DNA of 64,000 bases from Acinetobacter suaedae (lineage in GTDB: Bacteria; Pseudomonadota; Gammaproteobacteria; Pseudomonadales; Moraxellaceae): contig NZ_CP043909.1 of NCBI RefSeq assembly GCF_008630915.1, positions 620,001 to 684,000 of the forward strand. The letters are read 5' to 3'. Positions 57,580-64,000 of this stretch are shown piece after piece. Numbering within the stretch: the stretch's first letter is position 1; each line of letters begins with the position of its first letter. The notes beneath the pieces were generated by a model. It saw nothing but the letters and a program-made list of their open reading frames with translations. It did not search any database and was not told the DNA's origin. Both the position numbers and the translations under genes were made by a program.

Positions 57580-58092
57580 TTAGCAAGTCACTAAAGGTTC
57601 TGAAGTGAGGTGTCCCATTTGACTCAACTTTATTCGCGTATGGTATTTGGGAGAGTTTGAACAGTAGAAAAAGCTACCGTTTGATCCGCGAGGTAATCCT
57701 GTATCTCCTTGAAATGTAACTGAGTTTATTCGTAAGGTACCTCTCCATTCTAACTTGCCATGTTTGTAATTTAATGGCAGTGCATACAATAAGGTTTCCG
57801 ACGGATCTCGTTGTCGATTGTTATTTGTATCTATGAAACTGATGATCCCTTGATTCCAGTTATTTCCACAAGTTTGTAAATCAGGACTTGCGCACACGGT
57901 CACATTTTTTTGATAGATTTGTGCGTCAGATTTGGATTTTTGTATGTGAATTGTGATGGTTTTTCTTAATTTTTTTGCTTCATTTGAGCTCATTAGATCA
58001 TTGAAGTGAGGGATACTAAACGTAACTAAAATTGCCAAAATAGCCACACAAGTAATTAATTCACTGATTGTGAATCCTAAATTTTTAAACAT
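57580..58092 (-). CDS. GspH/FimT-family minor pilin
   Basis: A 170-residue prepilin. The leader MFKNLG is followed by FTISELITCVAILAILVTFSIP, the class III prepilin signal with Glu at +5. The C-terminal part matches FimT/FimU: VTVCASPDLQTCGNNWNQGIISFIDTNNNRQRDPSETLL, with Cys that can pair. Such minor pilins prime type IV pili, and FimT has been linked to DNA binding in uptake. The ATG at 58092 is preferred; an upstream start would bury the leader. It lies alone, away from pil clusters. Confidence 0.87.
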   Translation of the reverse strand: MFKNLGFTISELITCVAILAILVTFSIPHFNDLMSSNEAKKLRKTITIHIQKSKSDAQIYQKNVTVCASPDLQTCGNNWNQGIISFIDTNNNRQRDPSETLLYALPLNYKHGKLEWRGTLRINSVTFQGDTGLPRGSNGSFFYCSNSPKYHTRIKLSQMGHLTSEPLVTC

Positions 58093-58331
58093 TTTTTTAC
58101 CTATATAATGTTTCTGTAATTTTTTTATTAACAAAGTGTTAAGTAAAGATCATATTTATTAAATTAAGTTTAGTATTTAGACAAACTAATGATTACTTCC
58201 TTCACTAAATGCTGCTAAAATTGAAGAAAGTGTACAATAAGCTATTCATTCTTTTACGCCGAATTAAAATTTACTGAACTACAACGGAAATTGTAAGAAA
58301 ATTTGTCAATAATTTGCGAGGTTAAAGTTAT

Positions 58332-58361
58332 CAAGCACTTGGAAATTTCATCAAGTGTTTG
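58332..58361 (+). promoter_or_regulatory. Inverted repeat upstream of the first ompA
   Basis: CAAGCACTTG and CAAGTGTTTG, a stem of nine matched pairs plus one wobble, lie about 120 bp before the start. It may be in the 5' untranslated region or act as an operator. The rest of 58135-58482 is AT-rich and holds no gene. Confidence 0.4.
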
Positions 58362-58482
58362 TATGATTCAAAGTGAAGTGAATAGCTTAAAAAAAATACT
58401 GTAGGGCAGACCCTGTTCGCAGTGGCCAAAAATCATAGGCTAAGCTTGAACAACAAACAATTGTTATCTCTGGAGGATATCC

Positions 58483-59532
58483 ATGAAATTGAGTCGTATT
58501 GCACTTGCTATGCTTGTTGCTGCTCCTTTAGCTGCTGCTAACGCGGGCGTAACAATCACTCCATTATTGCTTGGTTACACATTCCAAGACACTAAACACA
58601 ACAATGGTGATAAGCACTTAACTAACAGTGGTGAATTACAAGACGATTTATTCGTTGGTGCTGCTATTGGTGTTGAATTAACGCCTTGGTTAGGTTTCGA
58701 AGTTGAATATAACCAAGTTAAAGGTGATGTTGACAGCGCTGCTGCTAACTCTGAATATAAACAACAACAAGTCAACGGTAACTTCTATGTTACTTCTGAT
58801 TTGATCACTAAAAACTATGACAGCAAAATCAAGCCATATGTATTGTTAGGTGCTGGTCATTACAAATATTCATTCACGGATGCTAACGAAGCACAATTGG
58901 GTCGTACTGGTCGTGGTTTGAAAGAAGAAGGTACTCTTGGTAATGCAGGTATCGGTGCTTTCTGGCGCTTAAACGATGCTTTATCTCTTCGTACAGAAGC
59001 TCGTGGTACTTATAACATCGATGAAGACTTCTGGAACTACACAGCACTTGCTGGTTTAAACGTTGTTCTTGGTGGTCACTTGAAGCCTGCTGCTCCAGTA
59101 GTAGAAGTTGCTCCAGTTGAACCAACTCCAGTTGCTCCACAACCACAAGAGTTAACTGAAGACCTTAACATGGAACTTCGTGTATTCTTTGATACGAACA
59201 AATCAGACATCAAGCCACAGTACAAGTCTGAAATTGCTAAAGTAGCAGAGAAGTTAGCTGAGTACCCGAATGCGACTGCTCGTATTGAAGGTCACACAGA
59301 TAACACTGGTCCACGTGCCTTGAACGAACGTTTATCTTTAGCTCGTGCAAACTCTGTTAAATCAGCGCTTGTAAACGAATACAATGTAGATGCATCTCGT
59401 TTGTCTACTCAAGGTTTTGCTTGGGATCAACCGATTGCTGACAACAAAACTAAAGAAGGTCGTGCTATGAACCGTCGCGTATTCGCTGCGATTTCTGGTA
59501 GCCGTACTGTTCTTGTACAACCAGGTCAATAA
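58483..59532 (+). CDS. ompA: Outer membrane protein OmpA, first tandem copy
   Basis: A 349-residue protein with the Acinetobacter OmpA start [22 protein letters not shown] (signal peptide), an eight-stranded barrel ([13 protein letters not shown] to [16 protein letters not shown]), a Pro/Val-rich linker ([17 protein letters not shown]) and a C-terminal OmpA domain. The peptidoglycan-binding Asp lies in EGHTDNTG and the Arg in [12 protein letters not shown]. It is a major porin and links the outer membrane to the wall. The strong GGAGGATATCC ribosome site fits high expression. Confidence 0.96.
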   Translation: MKLSRIALAMLVAAPLAAANAGVTITPLLLGYTFQDTKHNNGDKHLTNSGELQDDLFVGAAIGVELTPWLGFEVEYNQVKGDVDSAAANSEYKQQQVNGNFYVTSDLITKNYDSKIKPYVLLGAGHYKYSFTDANEAQLGRTGRGLKEEGTLGNAGIGAFWRLNDALSLRTEARGTYNIDEDFWNYTALAGLNVVLGGHLKPAAPVVEVAPVEPTPVAPQPQELTEDLNMELRVFFDTNKSDIKPQYKSEIAKVAEKLAEYPNATARIEGHTDNTGPRALNERLSLARANSVKSALVNEYNVDASRLSTQGFAWDQPIADNKTKEGRAMNRRVFAAISGSRTVLVQPGQ

Positions 59533-59554
59533 TTTCAAGTCATTGAAATGATCT

Positions 59555-59586
59555 AAAAAAGCGACTCAATTGAGTCGCTTTTTTTA
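59555..59586 (+). terminator. Terminator of the first ompA
   Basis: GCGACTCAATTGAGTCGC palindromic stem between A6 and T7. The same stem follows the second ompA with one extra base. Confidence 0.95.
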
Positions 59587-59963
59587 TAACTATAAAAATT
59601 ATCTTGGATTGATATGAATAAGAATGAGAGCTCTTTAAGACTGAAAATTATGTTTTAATCTTGAATAAATTGTGTGAATTATTTAGTTCTATTGATAGGA
59701 TTTAGAGATATTGTTAAGTTTTTGATTAAAAAGTGATAAACTCTCGAAGCTTTAATAGATATTGCTAAAATAGGTTTTTCTAGATTTTGGGGCGAGAAAT
59801 AAGCCATTGTTAGTAGATTGTTAACTCAATACTTGTAAAATTAATCAGGTATTTTGTAATACTCTACAAAATAAGTAGCTAAAATGATGCGATAAGGCTA
59901 TTTCTTTGTATTCAAAACTATTAAAGTTTACAGGGCAAACATTTTTGTTTTAGGAAGATATCC
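59587..59963 (+). other. AT-rich spacer and presumed promoter of the second ompA
   Basis: No gene is visible. TTGTTA and TGATAA at about 59710-59740, spaced 17 bp, could be a promoter. TAGGAAGATATCC before 59964 is the ribosome site and mirrors that of the first copy. Confidence 0.45.
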
Positions 59964-60995
59964 ATGAAATTGAGTCGTATTGTACTTGCTATGCTTGTTG
60001 CTGCTCCTTTCGCTGCTGCGAACGCTGGTGTAACAGTAACCCCATTAATGCTTGGTTATACAATGTTTGATACTGAACATAACAACCGTGGTGATAAAGG
60101 TCAATTAACACCAAGTCCAGAACTTAAAGATGATTTATTTGTTGGTGCTGCTATCGGTGTCGAGTTAACTCCTTGGTTAGGTGCAGAGGTTGAGTATAGC
60201 CAAATCAAAGGTGATACAAGTACGAATAACGATTATAAAGGTCGTAATATCGCTGGTAATGCTTATGTAACTTCTGATTTGATCACTAAAAACTATGACA
60301 GCAAAATCAAGCCATATGTTTTAGCTGGTGCTGGTCATTATAAATACGAAGGTGATGACATTTATGGTGGTAAACAAGAAGGTACATTAGCGAATGCTGG
60401 TGGTGGTGTATTCTGGCGCTTAAACGATGCTTTATCTCTTCGTACAGAAGCTCGTGGTACTTATCATTTTGATGAAAAATTCTGGAACTACACAGCACTT
60501 GCTGGTTTAAACGTTGTTCTTGGTGGTCACTTGAAGCCAGCTGCGCCAGTAGTAGACGTTGCTCCAGTTGAACCAGCTCCAGTTGCTCCACAACCACAAG
60601 AGTTAACTGAAGACCTTAACATGGAACTTCGTGTATTCTTTGATACGAACAAATCAGACATCAAGCCACAATACAAGGCTGAGATCGCTAAAGTAGCAGA
60701 GAAGTTAGCTGAGTACCCGAATGCGACTGCTCGTATTGAAGGTCACACAGATAGCACTGGTCCACGTGCATTGAACGAGCGTTTATCTGTAGCTCGTGCA
60801 AACTCTGTTAAGTCAGCGCTTGTAAACGAATACAATGTAGATGCATCTCGTTTGTCTACTCAAGGTTTTGCTTGGGATCAACCGATTGCTGACAACAAAA
60901 CTAAAGAAGGTCGTGCTATGAACCGTCGCGTATTCGCTGCGATTTCTGGTAGCCGTACTGTTCTTGTACAACCAGATCAACAAGAAGCTCAATAA
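59964..60995 (+). CDS. OmpA, second tandem copy
   Basis: A 343-residue paralogue of the preceding gene. The signal peptide and the C-terminal half are nearly identical, including the linker, EGHTDSTG and [12 protein letters not shown]. The barrel differs in its loops: [41 protein letters not shown] and [11 protein letters not shown] replace those of copy one. It has four extra residues at the end (QEAQ). It should form a similar porin with different surface loops. It has its own spacer and terminator, so the two can be expressed separately. Confidence 0.93.
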   Translation: MKLSRIVLAMLVAAPFAAANAGVTVTPLMLGYTMFDTEHNNRGDKGQLTPSPELKDDLFVGAAIGVELTPWLGAEVEYSQIKGDTSTNNDYKGRNIAGNAYVTSDLITKNYDSKIKPYVLAGAGHYKYEGDDIYGGKQEGTLANAGGGVFWRLNDALSLRTEARGTYHFDEKFWNYTALAGLNVVLGGHLKPAAPVVDVAPVEPAPVAPQPQELTEDLNMELRVFFDTNKSDIKPQYKAEIAKVAEKLAEYPNATARIEGHTDSTGPRALNERLSVARANSVKSALVNEYNVDASRLSTQGFAWDQPIADNKTKEGRAMNRRVFAAISGSRTVLVQPDQQEAQ

Positions 60996-61011
60996 TTGAG
61001 TTTTTTGAATG

Positions 61012-61042
61012 AAAAAAGCGACTCAATATGAGTCGCTTTTTT
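61012..61042 (+). terminator. Terminator of the second ompA
   Basis: GCGACTCAATATGAGTCGC stem with A6 before and T6 after; nearly the same sequence as the first ompA terminator. Confidence 0.95.
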
Positions 61043-61112
61043 ATTGAGTGTTATGTTGTAAGTATTCATCTGTTTCTCCTTATTTTGGGTGATTTGATCA
61101 AAGCAGGCTAAT

Positions 61113-61271
61113 TTACCAAATACCTTTATTCAACTGCTGTTTGGTCTGTTGGCGATTACGGCGGTGCTGTGCACGTGGTTTTTCAGTTTCGTGAACTCCT
61201 CCCTTTTTGAGTAATGGGGATATTGCAACGAGATTACGAACTTTGACTCTTGGCATATTTTTAAGTTTCAT
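61113..61271 (-). CDS. Small basic protein coupled to rtcB
   Basis: A 52-residue protein: MKLKNMPRVKVRNLVAISPL, then LLKKGGVHETEKPRAQHRRNRQQTKQQLNKGIW. It is strongly basic and has no membrane segment or Cys. Its ATG lies four bases after the rtcB stop, and the ribosome site AAAGGA is the last sense codons of rtcB, so translation is coupled. The charge suggests RNA or ribosome binding, which fits an RNA-ligase operon; that is inference. I know no family name for it. Confidence 0.75.
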   Translation of the reverse strand: MKLKNMPRVKVRNLVAISPLLKKGGVHETEKPRAQHRRNRQQTKQQLNKGIW

Positions 61272-61275
61272 TTGA

Positions 61276-62481
61276 TTATCCTTTAATACATAGAATTTGC
61301 TTCAGTGTGTGTACGACTTCAATTAAATCAGATTGATTGGCCATGACTTCGTCTATATCTTTGTAAGCGCTGGGAATTTCATCGATAACACCTAGGTCTT
61401 TACGACACTCAATACCTTGAGTTTGTTGAATGAGATCATCTTGGTTAAACAATAGCTTCGCTTTATTGCGACTCATTTTCCTTCCTGCGCCATGTGAACA
61501 TGAACAAAAAGATTCAGGATTGGCTTTGCCCCTAACAATATAAGAGCGAGCGCCCATTGAACCAGGGATAATGCCGAATTCATCTTGACCTGCCCGAATT
61601 GCACCTTTACGTGTAATGAATAGTGTTTCACCAAAATGATTTTCCTGACTGATATAATTGTGATGACAATTGATCGCTTCTTTCGTCATTTGAAAGGGTG
61701 GTAGAAGAGGGCGGATTGCTTCTAGTATCAAACGCATCATTTCACGACGATTTTCAAAAGCATAGGTCTGTGCCCATTCCACAGCTTCAACATAATCATC
61801 AAAGCTATTTGAACCTTGAGCAAAATAGCTCAGGTCTTTGTCTGGTACATGTCCAAAACGATGTTGGGCTTCTTTCTTGGCAAGCTCAATAAAATAGGTG
61901 CCAATGACATTGCCTAAACCGCGACTGCCAGAATGGAGCATGACCCAGACATCCTGATTTTCATCAAGACAGAGCTCAATAAAGTGATTGCCTCCACCTA
62001 GTGTTCCCAGTTGTTTTTGCCATGTTGCATCAAACTTTCTTAGCATTCGAATTAAACCAGAATGCTTTTTGATAATCGGTTGCAAGCTTTTTTCCAATGG
62101 AATAATAGTTGAAGCTTTTGCTTTGACTTGTTTGTGTATCTCAAAACCTACAGGAACCTTGCGTTCAATCGCATGGCGTATGGGAGCAAGATTGTCAGGT
62201 AGTTGATCCGCTTTGAGGTTTAAGCGGATCGCATTCATGCCACAACCAATATCCACTCCAACAGCTGCAGGGATAATAGCTTGTTTTGTGGGTATGACGC
62301 TGCCAACGGTTGCACCTTTACCCACATGTACATCAGGCATCACCGCAATATGTGAATAAACAAATTGAAGTTGTGCCATTTTCTTGAGTTGTTCAATGCT
62401 TTCCTGATCAATATCGCGAGTGAATATTTTCACTGGAACGCCATATTGAGCATCTGCATTGAGTATTTTTTGTATGCCCAT
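61276..62481 (-). CDS. rtcB: RtcB-family tRNA-splicing / RNA repair ligase
   Basis: A 401-residue RNA ligase. It shows AVMPDVHVGKGATVGSVIP, PAAVGVDIGCGMNAIRLN (metal-binding Asp and Cys), LGTLGGGNHFIELC, VMLHSGSRGLGNVIGTYF and CSHGAGRKMSRNKA, whose His is guanylylated. It joins 2',3'-cyclic phosphate or 3'-phosphate ends to 5'-OH ends using GTP, as in repair of cleaved RNA. I use the ATG at 62481 (MGIQKILN); the longer open frame to 62565 runs through the terminator and is not real. No rtcA or rtcR is visible nearby. Control seems to lie in the leader. Confidence 0.95.
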   Translation of the reverse strand: MGIQKILNADAQYGVPVKIFTRDIDQESIEQLKKMAQLQFVYSHIAVMPDVHVGKGATVGSVIPTKQAIIPAAVGVDIGCGMNAIRLNLKADQLPDNLAPIRHAIERKVPVGFEIHKQVKAKASTIIPLEKSLQPIIKKHSGLIRMLRKFDATWQKQLGTLGGGNHFIELCLDENQDVWVMLHSGSRGLGNVIGTYFIELAKKEAQHRFGHVPDKDLSYFAQGSNSFDDYVEAVEWAQTYAFENRREMMRLILEAIRPLLPPFQMTKEAINCHHNYISQENHFGETLFITRKGAIRAGQDEFGIIPGSMGARSYIVRGKANPESFCSCSHGAGRKMSRNKAKLLFNQDDLIQQTQGIECRKDLGVIDEIPSAYKDIDEVMANQSDLIEVVHTLKQILCIKG

Positions 62482-62521
62482 AATATTCTCTTTTATTTTA
62501 TTTAGTATGTCCGAATAGGCA

Positions 62522-62547
62522 TAAAAAAACCTAGCGAATGCTAGGTT
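62522..62547 (-). terminator. Intrinsic terminator inside the rtcB leader (attenuator candidate)
   Basis: Read on the minus strand: AACCTAGC, ATTC loop, GCTAGGTT, then T-run. It lies about 40 bases before the rtcB start and after the 9-codon ORF, so rtcB transcription must pass it. Confidence 0.85.
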
Positions 62548-62559
62548 AAGTAGACATTC

Positions 62560-62590
62560 GGACAAGTGAGGTTGGATTTGTCACTTGTCC
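62560..62590 (-). promoter_or_regulatory. Leader hairpin upstream of the rtcB terminator
   Basis: Minus strand GGACAAGTGA, an 11-base loop, TCACTTGTCC: a 10-bp perfect stem. Its 3' arm overlaps CGAATG (62555-62560), which can pair with CATTCG (62535-62540) in the terminator, and overlaps TGTCCGAAT (62556-62564), which matches ATTCGGACA after the terminator (62508-62516). Alternative folds are therefore possible. Confidence 0.7.
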
Positions 62591-62613
62591 GTGAGCCGAC
62601 AACGTGCCAAATC

Positions 62614-62643
62614 TTAGTAAGTTGTTCCTGGTAAAGTTGGCAT
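62614..62643 (-). CDS. Nine-codon leader ORF of rtcB
   Basis: ATG to TAA encodes MPTLPGTTY. A perfect AGGAGG-type ribosome site (62651-62657) lies seven bases upstream. This is far better than the sites of most genes in the window and suggests it is translated. No run of a single amino acid is present, so control would not be by simple starvation for one amino acid; a Pro-Gly and double-Thr stretch occurs instead. Confidence 0.6.
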   Translation of the reverse strand: MPTLPGTTY

Positions 62644-62688
62644 GCTGTCGTCCTCCTAAAAAATGTTGCCGTTAAAATATGAGCAGTG

Positions 62689-62716
62689 ATTTTACTCATA
62701 TTTAAATTTTGGTCAA
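62689..62716 (-). promoter_or_regulatory. Sigma-70-type promoter for the rtcB leader
   Basis: Minus strand TTGACC (62711-62716), 16-bp spacer, TAAAAT (62689-62694). An 8-bp inverted repeat, AATATGAG/CTCATATT (62676-62702), overlaps the -10 element and may be an operator, or a weak terminator of the permease gene. Confidence 0.6.
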
Positions 62717-62731
62717 GTTTTATTCTCTTGA

Positions 62732-64000
62732 TTATTCACCAGGTTTAACATTCATCTCCTGATATGGGATTAACTTACTTTTGTGTTTCCATTTATAACC
62801 TAACCAAATTGCTAGGAATAATGGGATACTAATATACGTTGAAAGTAACCCTAACCAGTCAATTTTTCCGCCGAGTACAGCTTGATAGTTTTGTCCAAGA
62901 ATAATGATAGAGCATAGAATAAATGCAAACCATGGTGCAAACGGGAAGAATTTGGCGCGATAAGCAAGATCTTCAAGACGATAACCTTGGGCTAAATAGC
63001 CTTTGCGGAAACGATAATGAGAAATTGCAATTCCAAGCCAAACAATAAAACCGCACATGCCAGACATATTGAGTAACCAGTTAAAAACTTGTTGCTCACC
63101 AATAAAAGTGGTTAAGAAGCATAATGCAGCGACTGCAGTGGTTGCATATAGGGCATTCATAGGAACGCCACGCGGGTCAAGTTTGGCAAACCATTTAGGT
63201 GCACGTCCTTGTTTGGCCATATCGAACAGCATGCGCGTTGATGAGTACATGCCTGAGTTACCCGCAGATAAAATTGCAGTTAAAATGACCGCATTCATAA
63301 CACTAGCAGCAAAGGCAAAACCTGCTTTTTCATACAATAAAGTAAATGGTGACAGCGCAATGTCTTTACTTTCTGCTGCGTGTAATAGCAGTGGGTTGTC
63401 ATAACTAATCAATGTACCAATAATGAAAATACATAAGATATAGAACAACAAGATACGCCAGAAAATCTGTTTAATTGCTATCGGAATTGTTTTCTTTGGA
63501 TCCTTAGATTCACCTGCGGCAACCCCAACCATTTCTGTACCTTGGAATGAAAATCCTGCAATCATCGCAACGCCAATCATAGCTTGTAGACCACCAACAA
63601 ATGGAGCATCACCTTTGGTCCAATTGCTAAAAGCGGAAACATCTGGTGTTAGCATGATTTTTACAATCATAAAAATACCAATGATGATAAAAATGACAAT
63701 TGCTACAACTTTGGTCATTGAGAACCAGAATTCACTTTCACCAAAACCTTTTACTGTAAGTGCATTAATTCCGAATATCACCGCAAGGAAAATGGCACTC
63801 CAGTAAAATCCAGGGATATCGGGAAACCAAAATTTCATGATGAACTGTACCGCTACAAGTTCAAATGCAACTGTAATTGCCCAGTTGTACCAATAGTTCC
63901 AACCTAAAGCAAAACCGAATCCGCTTTCTACGTAACGGCTACCATAAGTAAAGAATGCACCTGATGTTGGTGTATGTGTTGCAAGTTCACCTAAACTGGT
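62732..64000 (-). CDS. Amino acid permease, LysP-like, C-terminal part
   Basis: The gene is open to the right edge; 422 residues are present and the N-terminus is missing. It begins TSLGELATHTPTSGAFFTYG, with GFGFALGWNYWYNWAIT, GFSFQGTEMVGVAAGES, VILTAILSAGNSGMYSSTR and GIAISHYRFRKGYLAQG. This is the AAT branch of the APC superfamily, with close likeness to lysine-specific LysP as I recall it. It imports an amino acid with protons. The ATG at 63838 is internal, since the same frame continues upstream with conserved family sequence. Confidence 0.88.
   Translation of the reverse strand, partial: TSLGELATHTPTSGAFFTYGSRYVESGFGFALGWNYWYNWAITVAFELVAVQFIMKFWFPDIPGFYWSAIFLAVIFGINALTVKGFGESEFWFSMTKVVAIVIFIIIGIFMIVKIMLTPDVSAFSNWTKGDAPFVGGLQAMIGVAMIAGFSFQGTEMVGVAAGESKDPKKTIPIAIKQIFWRILLFYILCIFIIGTLISYDNPLLLHAAESKDIALSPFTLLYEKAGFAFAASVMNAVILTAILSAGNSGMYSSTRMLFDMAKQGRAPKWFAKLDPRGVPMNALYATTAVAALCFLTTFIGEQQVFNWLLNMSGMCGFIVWLGIAISHYRFRKGYLAQGYRLEDLAYRAKFFPFAPWFAFILCSIIILGQNYQAVLGGKIDWLGLLSTYISIPLFLAIWLGYKWKHKSKLIPYQEMNVKPGE

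Noticed and set aside
58483..60995. ompA duplication as an assembly error
   Set aside because: The two genes differ widely in the barrel region and in the spacer, so this is not a copied read.
62482..62565. N-terminal extension of RtcB by 28 residues
   Set aside because: It would translate through a terminator hairpin; MGIQKILN at 62481 is the typical RtcB start.
62732..63838. Complete permease starting at the ATG at 63838
   Set aside because: The frame stays open to the window edge with conserved APC family sequence, so this ATG is internal.

Overview
The window looks like a chromosomal segment of an Acinetobacter species. The evidence is two Acinetobacter-type OmpA proteins, an AT-rich base composition, the split trp genes (trpF-trpB, and trpA-accD-folC), an OprB-type porin beside a membrane PQQ glucose dehydrogenase, and two Acinetobacter-style VgrG islands. 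I saw no tRNA, rRNA, insertion sequence, integrase or CRISPR array.

Layout: 1-9.7 kb is mostly core metabolism. It holds a partial fatty-acid desaturase, a META-domain lipoprotein, a glycerophosphodiester phosphodiesterase, a cobalamin block (riboswitch, BtuB-type receptor, PduO-type adenosyltransferase), trpF-trpB, a lipoprotein 5'-nucleotidase and a DUF2804 protein. 9.8-16.2 kb is the first type VI secretion (T6SS) spike island: VgrG, a putative His/Cys effector with a membrane-anchored partner, a decayed HET-C-like effector gene and a lipoprotein. 16.3-46.3 kb is core again: two AraC regulators, an NhaC antiporter, trpA-accD-folC-SPOR, a 1-Cys peroxiredoxin, secA, an LpxO-like hydroxylase, transporters, a patatin flanked by two paralogous mini membrane proteins, a beta-oxidation operon, a CoA-transferase, and porin plus glucose dehydrogenase. 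46.4-53.3 kb is the second T6SS island. Its longer VgrG has a Cys/His-rich tail and is followed by a small secreted protein, a large two-enzyme peptidoglycan hydrolase candidate and a lipoprotein that probably gives immunity.

53.5-64 kb holds sulfite reductase with DUF934, a VOC protein, a thiolase, a FimT/FimU-like minor pilin, two tandem ompA genes each with its own matching terminator, an rtcB RNA-ligase operon and a partial LysP-like permease.

The least expected items are four. First, the rtcB leader on the minus strand: a good promoter, a perfect AGGAGG in front of a 9-codon ORF, a 10-bp hairpin and an intrinsic terminator, all before the rtcB start codon; this reads like an undescribed attenuator. 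Directly after rtcB is a 52-residue basic protein whose ribosome binding site lies in the rtcB stop region. Second, the two spike islands carry unrelated cargo on similar VgrG bodies, including a probable lysozyme-plus-M15 peptidase effector. Third, the ompA tandem has divergent N-terminal barrels but nearly identical C-terminal halves, which suggests ongoing gene conversion. Fourth, the HET-C-like gene carries two apparent compensating frameshifts and a nonsense codon.
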